From Scedosporium boydii (taxonomy: Eukaryota; Ascomycota; Sordariomycetes; Microascales; Microascaceae), in assembly GCA_002221725.1 (NCBI GenBank), contig NJFT01000054.1, forward strand, positions 124,001-188,000: a DNA stretch of 64,000 bases. The letters run 5' to 3'. Under the pieces are notes generated by a model. That model ran no database searches. It worked only from the letters and a program-made list of their open reading frames with translations, and was not told the origin of the DNA. Below, one piece after another: positions 33,161 to 42,527 of this stretch. Numbering within the stretch: position 1 is the first letter of the stretch; each line of letters opens with the position of its first letter. The position numbers and the translations under genes are program-made.

Positions 33161-34879
33161 TTATGCCGCATCTTCAGGAAAGTCGAGAATTTGGTTCGCA
33201 TCGTCGTGCTTGTGTGTGAGGAGATCGCTGTGCTGAACAGAAAAGGCCAGGCCCATAGCCAGAAAACTAAGGAACGCAACACCCAGATAGGGCAAGCCCA
33301 CCCAAGCGTCACCCAAGTCTAATCCCGTCTTAAAGAGCCAAGCCAGTACTGGGCCGGCGGCAAGTCTGCTTCCCGAATCGAGAACGCTTATTAGCGTATA
33401 GAGCCTACCCGTTTGACAAGGTTCGATCATGGATGTTATGACGACCCGGCAGAGGGTTGAGAACCCCAGCCCACAAGTGAAGACCACGAGGCCCAGAACA
33501 ACGGTTCGAGAGGATGGCCAGGCAAGTAGAAACGAGCCGATGAAGAGAAAGACGAATGACATCCGGGCAAGAAAAAAGTCCCTCGTAACGGGCTCAAGCT
33601 TAAACGGCATGCTGGGAGACTGAAGAAGCCTGGAACACCCTGGTAAAATAGCAACGTAGAGGGCAATGTTCATGACCACCTGCAAGGACATGAGCATGCC
33701 GGCGTCCGCCAGAGACCAGCCAAGGCTCTTGCTCAAGTACTGTGCCCCGAATGATAAAGCCCTCGCGACGAACCCCGTTAACAGAAACGTTATAAGCAGC
33801 GCCACGACTGGATAACAGTGGAGGACTGCAGCGCTCTCTGCAAGTTCGCGGGTGGATTGAGACAGTCGGGACTTGAGGAAAGATGTAATGGAGATGTCCT
33901 CATCCGACTTAAAAATGGCACTCTTCGGGCCTGCTGCCTGTCTGAGGGTTTCGGGAAGGAACGCGACACAAATGCCGCCAGTGATGAACAAGCCCAGACC
34001 CATCACACATGGAATCCATGGTGAGGTCCGCATGAGCCTTGATGCTACAGCGATAGAAAGCAACTCGGCGATAAGGCTCGCAACTATATTCATGAAGAAA
34101 CTACCGGCCCTGCAATCGTAAATTAGGTTAGGAAGCTGGGTTTAGAGTAGTCTCCCCAGAGAGGATAGACGTACAGTTTTCCCGAGGCCTCGGTATCAGC
34201 TATCATTGAGTATATCATGGCCATCAGGACATTGAGACCACCTCCGATGGCGTGGAATGCTGTGGAAGTCCATATGAGTCGAACATCCGGAAACAGCTCA
34301 GGGGAGCGAAGGACCAGCAACATCCAGGCTAAGGCAAGAGACATTCCAAAAACCGATAGACCAAGAACTGGCCGGCGCCCTATTCTACGCGGCGTGAGTG
34401 AGCCTGAAGAATCGGAGGATGTAGTAGGGAAGAGGGTCGCCGAGCTTGGACTTACCGATCGGCAAGGATGCCGTATGGTAAGGCTAAAAATAGACCTAAA
34501 ACAAATGTCATTATGGATTTTCTACCCCATTGACGCTTTCAGAATCCGCCGAACCTGGAAGAGCTTCAAGCATCGACTGAATCGCCATCACGTAAGACAG
34601 CTTCGACTGGATATCCGACCCTTTGCATTGCTGCTCGTCGATCGCGCCGTCCGAGATACCCAAGTACTTGCGACAAATCAGGTCCTCCAAAATGCGTAAT
34701 ATCGGCAGCGCCGGAAGCGCGATGCCTGCGGTCAGGACAAAGACGAGACCCGTGACTAAGATTGTGACCGAAGGCCTCGAACGAATCGGGTGGCGATGGT
34801 CTGCATTAGCAGTGCTATCTGACTGCCTCTCCCCGAGTAGGGGCCGAGACTGGTCGGCGTGGGAGGAGTCGAGAGTCAT
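33161..34879 (-). CDS. MFS transporter, drug:H+ antiporter-like
   Basis: Four exons on the minus strand: 34879-34555, 34495-34456 (40 nt), 34384-34175 and 34109-33161, giving 507 residues. Every junction keeps frame. Exon 2 with the start of exon 3 encodes GLFLALPYGILADR|IGRRPVLG, the MFS motif A (G-x-L-a-D-r-x-G-r-r). About twelve spans are present: the first near 40-60 (SVTILVTGLVFVLTAGIALPALPIL), six in the first half, a central cytosolic loop with ETLRQA and many charged residues, and six more in the C-terminal half. The tail is short and acidic. Such carriers export drugs or metabolites at the plasma membrane or take up small organics. Its place at the end of an enzyme run suggests it moves the substrate or product. 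Confidence 0.85.
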
Positions 34880-35659
34880 CAATGATGCCGAAACAAGCGC
34901 AGAACAACTGCGGCCTCGAGATCTAATTAGATCGATCAAATACGAGGTGGTGCATGCCCTAGATTGTGGTGGTGTTGCGTCGGATGCTGAAACTCGAAAA
35001 TAATGGGGAGAGAGATGGGAAGATTTGGAAGCAACGTTTTAAAATCTATCAAATTCCTTATTCACTCCGTCTTCATTCAGCAAGCCACAAATTGAGACAT
35101 ACAGATTGGCACCCCACGCTGATTTGTCTTGCTTGGAAGGGTCTGTGACGATTGTGGAGTAGGTATGTCAGCGCCACCCCCACGCATTTCGGGAGTGCAG
35201 ATCTTTAGCCAGGTCCTCCCGTTCTTCACAATCTTATCAATCACACTGGGTTTGATGTCGTCTACTGTACCGAGTACACTAAGATCTGACGCTAATTGAT
35301 TGGTTAAGAAGTCGAACAGCGTGAGACGGGACGATGAAAAACAACGAGGCTACGTCGATGAATATCTTATATGGATAGAAGTATTAATATTATTCTGTTC
35401 GGTTCTAATTACAATGATTGTAAGGTCTACCTCGGATCGGTGTTGTGCACCGATCAAGTTCATCTCGCTCACCTTGGACTCTCGAGCTCCTTGTGTGCTA
35501 AGCTGTGTGGAAGCCTACCCTTTATAGAGAGGACACAGACACGATCCCAGTACATACGACCATAGCTCGTAGAGAACTGAGGGTCCCGTCTGCTCCCCTG
35601 TACATAAGCTACGAAGCGCCAGACTAGTAGTTGGGTCGGTGACGACCAGCGAATCCCTG
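34880..35659. other. Intergenic region, possible repeat remnant
   Basis: Contains the MFS promoter at its left end. To the right lie a perfect 8-bp hairpin at 35435-35455 and a TTTATAGAGAGG string that could be a TATA-like box of a degraded long terminal repeat. No coding region was recognised. Confidence 0.4.
35435..35455. repeat. Short perfect inverted repeat (hairpin)
   Basis: GATCGGTG and CACCGATC are separated by five bases (TTGTG). It sits beside the AT-rich island and may belong to the same decayed element. Confidence 0.6.
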
Positions 35660-36240
35660 GTGTTGTATGTTCTTTTTGCTAATTATATCTTTTTGTCTCT
35701 TATATTTCTTTCTCTTTTTAGTCCAAGTCTACTCGCCCAGAACGCAGCTGTCGGGATTAATGTTAACTAAAGAGTAAATAGAGTAAGGTAAAGTAACTAA
35801 CTATATTAACTAGGTTTCGACGAGTTTAATTAAAACGAGAATAATAGATTTAAGAATATCTTATAAAAGGAAATAGTATATAATATTTTTACGTCGGTAA
35901 GGATATAAGCTGGACCTTCGGTATAAGTATATATTATTTTTAATATATTCTCCTTACTATCTATTTTAAAAAGTATTTATTTTCTAGTAAACTATTTTAT
36001 TTTATTATTATAACTTTAAAAGATAAAATAGTAATGATAGAGTAGGTCGTAGTATATCTTCTACTATTATAATAAATCTAATATTACTAATAATTAGTTA
36101 AATCGTTTTAAATACTAAAGTTAGTCTTCCTTTAACTATTACTAGGGAGCTTGCCGTAAGAGCTATATAAAATTCAGGGCTAGCCCTGTTGACTACAACC
36201 TTGGGATTTGATATATAGGTTATTATAAGATGGAGTTAGT
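35660..36240. repeat. AT-rich island, probable RIP-degraded transposable element
   Basis: Base composition changes abruptly to long runs of A and T (for example 35990-36120), with TA-rich trinucleotides, no open frame and almost no C or G. The flanks return to normal composition. In Ascomycota such islands are usually transposons whose C was converted to T on both strands by repeat-induced point mutation. I cannot name the element, and no terminal repeats or target duplication were established. Confidence 0.6.
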
Positions 36241-37379
36241 TATTGTGTAGCTTTGCTAGTAGTACCTTGGAGTTGAACTTTACCGCAGCTCTTTGACGGA
36301 CGTGGTGACCCTCAAGCTCCAATATGACGTGACAAACCGCCCGAGTAGTGCATAGGTTAGAATAGTATTTCTCCTTATATCCTTGGGGATTGTGATCATC
36401 GCTACTAAACAGATTGTGGAAGGTTGGACTGGAGCTTTTGGTAAAGTATTGGAGTTGAGATCCTGGAAAGCACGCGAACGAGATTGATTGGCCATATGGG
36501 TTCCCGGACTTAGCGCTCAACGCGAAATCCATTCAACTTTTGAACCCCAGGGTGATCGATATCGTGTGGAATTTTGATATTCCCAAGCGTCTTCGATGAA
36601 CACAAGACTGGTTAGCCTATTTTCATCTCGGGAGTGGAGCATGGAGGAAATTCCGGAGGGGAGGGCTACAAGCGAGAAAGATACGGATGGAGCACAATAA
36701 TACTCTATCACCACAGAGGATCGTGTTAATCTACGCAGGTTCTCTTTTCATATTATTCTTGTGAGAGCCCGGGAAACAATGAAGTCTTTCGTGAGGCATC
36801 ACGAGCTGTGAATGCCGTCTTCGAGTGCCGGTTGGCCTCACCTCGTCGCCGGCATTGTAGGGCGGCAATGAAGTGCTGTTGGATTCGTGGATCCGGCGGG
36901 GTTTATAGCTAGATTTAAGGGTAAAATGCGTGAGTATATTATCCCCATACCGCTGTCACAAGAACTCGTTTCGGGTAATGTGTGTAAGTTCCACAAGTCA
37001 CCAATTCCTGTATGAGTTACGTCGACACTCTGATGATAGCGAATGAAACCCGGGCGATCAAATAAATGCGATATGGCGGACGCTAGTTTAACATGCATTA
37101 GCTAGCAAAGAGGCTTGGAAGCTTGATGATGTTCCGGGGTGCGAATGAGCCTATCACATTTGAATGGTAGTGGAGGTGAGTTCGGTTCACGGATTCTGCG
37201 AAGATAAAATATCCTCTTTCCCATTGTGGCTGCGGCTTATTGGAGGGCTACTCCGAAATTCCAACTACAAAAGAGGCCCGGTTGTCTCGGTATCCGTAAT
37301 CCTCCAAAATCCGTCATAGCGTTCTGTCGACGATTTCAACTCAGCGAATGACCCAGTGATCAGTGTATGGTTGAAAAAT
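36241..37379. other. Intergenic region
   Basis: Right flank of the AT-rich island and promoter of the CE1 esterase gene. Minus-strand frames at 36236-36532 and 36838-37098 have no recognised product. Confidence 0.45.
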
Positions 37380-38375
37380 ATGGAGTTACATTTCTTTCTC
37401 ACGGCCCTCTGTGCCGTATCTCTGGCATCAGGCGCAGAGCTGCGGCAAGTAACGCAATTCGGCGAGAATCCAACAAAAATCCAAATGTACGAATATGTTC
37501 CCGAAAAGGTTGCTGATTCGCCGCCTGTTATTGTCAATGTAAGGATCCCATGCAAGTCGTTGGTTCGACGCGTGCTCAGCTCTTCAGCGACGTGACGTGT
37601 GATCAAAAGTCAAGGGTGCAGAACAGAGTGAATCAGCTAACACTTTCATTAATGATAGCTTCATCCATGTGGCGGGAGTGCAATTTCGTGGTATCGGGCC
37701 ACTAAAATGCCATCCTACGCGGATCAGCTTGGATTCATTCTGATATACCCCGGAACGCCGAACATGAACAACTGCTGGGACGTACAGAGTGCTGATAGTC
37801 TCACCCACGGACAAGGTGGAGACGCCCTCTCCATCGTCAACATGGTCAATCACGTGCTGGAGACATACGGTGGCGACTCGAAGAGAGTCTACGTTATGGG
37901 CTCATCCTCCGGTGCCATGATGACAAACGTCCTGGCAGGGTCCTATCCAGATATCTTCGAGGCCGGGTCGGCTTATTCGGGGACTGCGCATGCCTGTTTC
38001 GCAGGGGCTCCCTCGGCCACACCGATGTCACCCAACCAAACATGTGCCCAAGGCCTCACTCATAGTCCGGAAGAGTGGGCATCCTTTGTTCACAATTCTT
38101 ACCCTGGTTATGATGGGCGTCGGCCTCGCATGCAGATATGGCATGGGAATGCAGATACCCTCGTCCGCCCTCAATGCGCGATCGAGGCCCTCAAACAATG
38201 GTCCGCAGTCCTCGGCGAGACCAACACTCAGAACGCGACCGGGGTACCATCGTCTCAGTATACGCAAGTAATCTACGGGGACGGCTCCAAGCTTATGGGA
38301 TTCTTTGGGCAGGGCGTTGGGCACACTGCACCGGTCAACGAAGAGCTGACACTCCAGTTCTTCGGACTAATTTAA
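37380..38375 (+). CDS. Secreted CE1-family esterase (acetylxylan or feruloyl esterase-like)
   Basis: Exons are 37380-37538 and 37659-38375; the 120-nt phase-0 intron has GTAAGG, CAGCTAAC and GATAG. The product is 291 residues. A signal peptide (MELHFFLTALCAVSLASGA) precedes the mature start ELRQVTQFG. The junction reads VIVN|LHPCGGSA, the conserved strand carrying the oxyanion region. The triad is visible: Ser136 in GSSSGAMMTN, Asp in WHGNADTLVRP, and His in GQGVGHTAP. This fold and length match fungal acetylxylan esterases (Axe family) without a carbohydrate-binding module. They remove acetyl groups from xylan outside the cell, or feruloyl groups in relatives. It opens the secretome-rich half of the window. 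Confidence 0.9.
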
Positions 38376-38988
38376 CTAATAAAAAGGGAGGGCAGGCGAT
38401 GGACGGGACATGTGTAACTGTTACGTGTCACGGCTCGCACATACAGTAGCCTACATAGTCATTTCATATTAAGCAAACTCATGATTTACTGGTCGCATAA
38501 ATCAAGATGTTCCTCCAAGCTTTTGTAGATCGCACAAGTTGACATGCTGGCGACTCAACTCTCCGAACGAGGCCAATCTTGAAAATGGAATCACGGAAGG
38601 AACGGTCAGCGGAAGAGTCCAGAGGTTTGCGATCCTTGATGGATTCCCATTGGTTGAAGTTATCAATGCTAACTAGTCAACAAATCTGCCAGGTCTGAAG
38701 GGGGAGGATTATTGTATGGCTAGATAAAGTTAATAGGGCAAGGAAGGATCGAAAATACCACTTCTGCCTCGGTACAAGCATCAGTGCTCGAGGACAGGTG
38801 GCAGACAGGCATGGAGCCGGGCCGCCAACGCACTGCGCGGAGTCGGTACAATTGTACAATTGTGCGAAGGTACAGTACGAAATACATACTTCATACTCAT
38901 CGGCGGCGGGTCTCCTGTGCTCCAAGATCCCTGACTCGACTCCTCAACTGCTCGTCTGCATCCAACACCAACCCTCAATGGCGCCGCG
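38376..38988. other. Intergenic spacer
   Basis: 3' flank of the esterase and promoter of the second F-box gene. A short palindromic string ACAATTGT occurs near 38849-38861. No gene was recognised. Confidence 0.45.
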
Positions 38989-40410
38989 ATGTCATCACTG
39001 CCGCCTCTTCTCGCCTGTCCGGCAGATGTATTCCCCCTATTTTTGCAGCAATTGTCATCCGCCGATCTCTATGCTCTCTGCCTCGTCTGCAAGACTCTTC
39101 GCACTATCGCAGAGCCCAAACTCTATTCGCACATTCGCCTCATCTGGCTAGACCCAGAGGATGCGTCCACCCCACAAGTCCCGCCAATTATCCCTCTCCT
39201 ACGAAGCATACTGTCAAGACCTGAACTTGCCGCCCATGTTCAGTACCTTGACTTAGGCGGACGGCCCATTGTTCGCTGCACAGGTCGTCGCGCTGCTATT
39301 CCTGTCGCTGACGCCGACCTAGCCGAGCTAATAACCTTTGTGGAGAGGCTCCAAGATCAGATTGCCTACGCTAATCTTTGGATAGCTGAGTTGCGCAATG
39401 GGTCAATGGATGCATTTATCGCGCTCTTGCTGTCGCTTCTTTCGAATTTGAAACGGCTACATATTACCACCCGCTTCGCAGCGGAAACACGTATTCTTGG
39501 TCACGCCCTGAGGTCAGCGCTCTACGATCCGGCACCTTCGAACAAATGGCTACCCAGTTTTCGAGATCTCCAGGACGTATCCTTCTGGATGGATTTGGAC
39601 ACCGGACGACCTATGGCGGTGAGAAATACGGATGACATGCTACCATTATTCTATTTACCCTCAGTTCAGAGGCTTTCAATGTGTATTGAGAACCCCATTG
39701 CATTCGTTTGGCCGCTGGACCGCCCCCCTCAAGCGACGCTTCTCACGTCGTTGGAGCTAAAGGGTACCTCTATTCGGGAACACCATCTCGCCAAGTTGCT
39801 TATGGCAACTCCGAGTCTAAAGAGGCTCCACTGGAATTGGTTCTACCGTCCAGACCCTAAGGGCACGTTCAAATTTGGTAGCCGTTTTATCGATCTTGAT
39901 AAGATCATTGATGGAATCAGCCATGTCCGGAATACTCTCGAGGAGTTTGCTATTTTCGCCTCCGTCAGCCATCTTTCGTCTTTACCAGCCATTTCAACGA
40001 GAGGGTCATTGGATCAAATTGTTGAGTTCGACGCGCTAAAGAGATTTGAAGCGCCTGTCCCTTTCCTCGTAGGATTTTCAATTACAGAAGCGTGGCCATT
40101 GGAACGTTCCCTTCCGAGGAATCTCGAGATCCTAACCATCTCTGATGATTTGTGCATGATTGAGGAGTACGAGTGGTCTGACATGGGTGCGATCACACTG
40201 CTAGAAGAAATTCTATCGTTGCTGAGCGATTACAAGTCTTACACGCCTCATCTCCAGGCCTTGCGGCTCGAGTTGAGGTGGACGGACGACGACTGGGGTC
40301 CAAAAATGAGAAGACAACTCACGGACGCCTGTTCCATGGCTGGGCTTGGGCTTCTCATAAACAAGTTACACGGAGATGTATATTTCGCAACTAACCCTGC
40401 TTCTCATTGA
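38989..40410 (+). CDS. F-box domain protein
   Basis: An intronless frame of 473 residues starts at MSSLPPLLACPADVFPLFLQQL. The F-box occupies about residues 3-48: LPPLLACPADVFPLFLQQLSSADLYALCLVCKTLRTIAEPKLY, with the LP start, the central L-x-x-L and the closing leucine-rich helix. The rest holds irregular leucine-rich segments such as VQYLDLGGRP, LLTSLELKGTSIREHHLAKLL and TPSLKRLHW, which look like degenerate leucine-rich repeats for binding a substrate. A different F-box gene is at 16237; the two share no obvious similarity outside the box. SCF ubiquitin-ligase adaptor function is inferred. Confidence 0.8.
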   Translation: MSSLPPLLACPADVFPLFLQQLSSADLYALCLVCKTLRTIAEPKLYSHIRLIWLDPEDASTPQVPPIIPLLRSILSRPELAAHVQYLDLGGRPIVRCTGRRAAIPVADADLAELITFVERLQDQIAYANLWIAELRNGSMDAFIALLLSLLSNLKRLHITTRFAAETRILGHALRSALYDPAPSNKWLPSFRDLQDVSFWMDLDTGRPMAVRNTDDMLPLFYLPSVQRLSMCIENPIAFVWPLDRPPQATLLTSLELKGTSIREHHLAKLLMATPSLKRLHWNWFYRPDPKGTFKFGSRFIDLDKIIDGISHVRNTLEEFAIFASVSHLSSLPAISTRGSLDQIVEFDALKRFEAPVPFLVGFSITEAWPLERSLPRNLEILTISDDLCMIEEYEWSDMGAITLLEEILSLLSDYKSYTPHLQALRLELRWTDDDWGPKMRRQLTDACSMAGLGLLINKLHGDVYFATNPASH

Positions 40411-40603
40411 CCCAACGGATGTCCTTGCTCTTTTTTTCTCCTAGTAAGCATAGCATAGTTCGATCTGGCTAATTGTACTACCTCCTGCAAGCGTGTTCAT
40501 CTCAGCATAAGATTCCGCGACAACAGTATTATCCAATATAACCATCCCCATCTGTTCTACGAACAAATGACAGCCCCAGTCCGGTGCCTTGGATAGATTA
40601 GCG

Positions 40604-41338
40604 CTAATATGAAGGTTTCCCGAGGGTGTTTCGACTCACTTCTTCTTCACGGCCCTCATAGTTTCCGCAGGGCTTCATATACTTGATTTCTTTCTTTTTA
40701 GTCTCCTGATTTACTTCCTGACCGACCGTCACTACCCTTGCCCTCAGTTCGGACAAAGGGGCGGGGCTGGGGCGACTCCGATAGTACAGGTGAGCAGACA
40801 TAGGCTCGCCACACTTGGCATTCAGTCGGTGTCGTTGTTCCTCGTCATCATCTTTCCCTCGATCTCGTTTCCAGGCAGCTTCGCAGAGCTGGAGTTTCTC
40901 GATAACAGGAGAGGTGTCTGAAGATTCATATATAAAAGCGCGGCTTCCCTTTTGCGATGAAACGAGAATTATCTCGTTTCCAAAAGCCAAGGCTGTCATG
41001 GATCCTGGTATTTTGCTCCTCCCAATCTCATATTGGGCTGCGTCGACCATCATCTCATCGTAGGCATCAAGTGTAATCTTAAAAAGCTGTCCGTCTGTGA
41101 TAGTCGCCACGGATTCTTTGAAGGTCAAATGACTACTGAACATCAGGGTGCGTTCAGCAGATTGAGTAGCCGGTATTCGATCAGGCCAGGATAGTGCAAG
41201 CGAGTAGTCGAGAGTAACACCTAGGGGCCCTTGTGGCTGACGCTTCTCACCAACATTAGCCGAGTTGACTAGAATGCTTAACACGCCAAGAAATAGAAGA
41301 AGCCGGAATGGAGCGATCGCGAGCCACATGAACTCCAT
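40604..41338 (-). CDS. Predicted secreted protein of unknown family
   Basis: One frame of 244 residues starts at MEFMWLAIAPF; it continues upstream to 41560 without a good signal, so ATG 41338 was chosen. A hydrophobic N terminus (about 4-25, WLAIAPFRLLLFLGVLSILVNSA) is probably a signal peptide. The body includes TDGQLFKITLDAYDEMMVDAAQYEIGRSK and a strand-rich EIILVSS segment. Two cysteine regions (LQLCEA and AKCGEP) flank a charged KDDDEEQRHR stretch. The C terminus is Lys/Glu-rich. I recognise no domain; the layout suggests an effector-like or cell-surface protein. An extra 5' exon is possible. Confidence 0.5.
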   Translation of the reverse strand: MEFMWLAIAPFRLLLFLGVLSILVNSANVGEKRQPQGPLGVTLDYSLALSWPDRIPATQSAERTLMFSSHLTFKESVATITDGQLFKITLDAYDEMMVDAAQYEIGRSKIPGSMTALAFGNEIILVSSQKGSRAFIYESSDTSPVIEKLQLCEAAWKRDRGKDDDEEQRHRLNAKCGEPMSAHLYYRSRPSPAPLSELRARVVTVGQEVNQETKKKEIKYMKPCGNYEGREEEVSRNTLGKPSY

Positions 41339-42527
41339 GCTTTCGGTTTCTTGAGAAGATTGTTGGCAAACTATATTCGTTCGAATGGTTAGCGATTTCC
41401 GGACTTGAGTGGTGACCGGAGGTTTGATTTTTCTTACATAGGACTTCCTCCGTGATAACTTGATAAGGTAGTGTGTAAGTGCGAAGGAAAGGGGGAATGA
41501 AGGAGAATCGGGGTTTGGGTGATGGTAGTGGTCTGGGCCAGTCCTCAGTCGGCTGGGCATGCCTTCGTTTAAATGAGAGAACTATGGGTTCAGCGACATA
41601 GATTGTACAAGCTGCAATCTCCAATGCCCAGAATCCACGGATATATCCCAGATAACATCACATCACAGAAATGCCCTTGTTAGTTTTACATTTTTAGGAC
41701 CGAGGAGCCCCCAGAGAGGCGAAGCCGCATCCGGCCCGACACGAGCGGCACTTTGGAAACACGAGATTTCGGATCCTTCTAGTAGATAAACACGCAAATA
41801 TTCTAAAATTACAATTTTCTCTGCGCTTAGAACCAACTCTTCTATCACTTCCGGGGAGGTTTTGAGTGGTTGTGTGGCTAAGACTCCCCAGCCGCCTCGG
41901 GGGCTTCTGCAATGATGGGACGAGATCTGAGCAACCGCTTCTAAAATATGAATAACCATATTTGGGGGCGTCTGAAATACGAATGACCGCGTTTGGGGGC
42001 GCCTGCGGTTGTTAGAGATTGAGGTTACATCTTAAGTGTCCAGAGCAATAGTTGGGGGCCCAACAGCCAAACCTGAAACTGGGCATGCAGTTAGCTATTA
42101 GTGGACCTCTTTTTGATCCTAATTTTAAACGGAGTGTAGTATCAGAAAGTCTGTTGGCCCCAAACGCGTTCAGCCCAAGGATTTCTGTGAGTGCAATGGG
42201 GGTGGCTTTGAAATCAGTCCGATGTGTGATGAGGGTGTTGGTTCATAGCGGCATATTTTCCTTCCTCCTACCGAGTTCTATTTTTTTCTTTCTTCCAACA
42301 CTCTATGAATTAAAGGGAAGGAAGGATTCTCGTAGCTTTAGGTGAATTTAGCCTTGCCTTGTTGCACGGGTGCCCTTAATGCTTCACGCTATATAACCAG
42401 GCCTTCACCTCTGTTTGTGGAGGAGAATGCAGTGATGCCTCATCCAATTGACTTCTTTTAAATCAGGAAACATTTCCGGCTTTATTGACATAAGTCAAAC
42501 CTACTCTCGCATTGTTAAATATAAAAC
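41339..42527. other. Intergenic region containing a short tandem repeat
   Basis: No gene supported. The frame at 42052-42345 has no recognised product. A two-unit tandem repeat lies at 41944-42005 (listed separately). The last 150 bp are the probable leader of the SGNH gene. Confidence 0.45.
41944..42005. repeat. Tandem repeat, two copies of 31 bp
   Basis: Units AAATATGAATAACC... (41944-41974) and AAATACGAATGACC... (41975-42005) align without gaps. They differ at six sites, all transitions, with the first unit having A or T each time. A further TTGGGGGC string lies nearby at about 42051. Confidence 0.8.
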
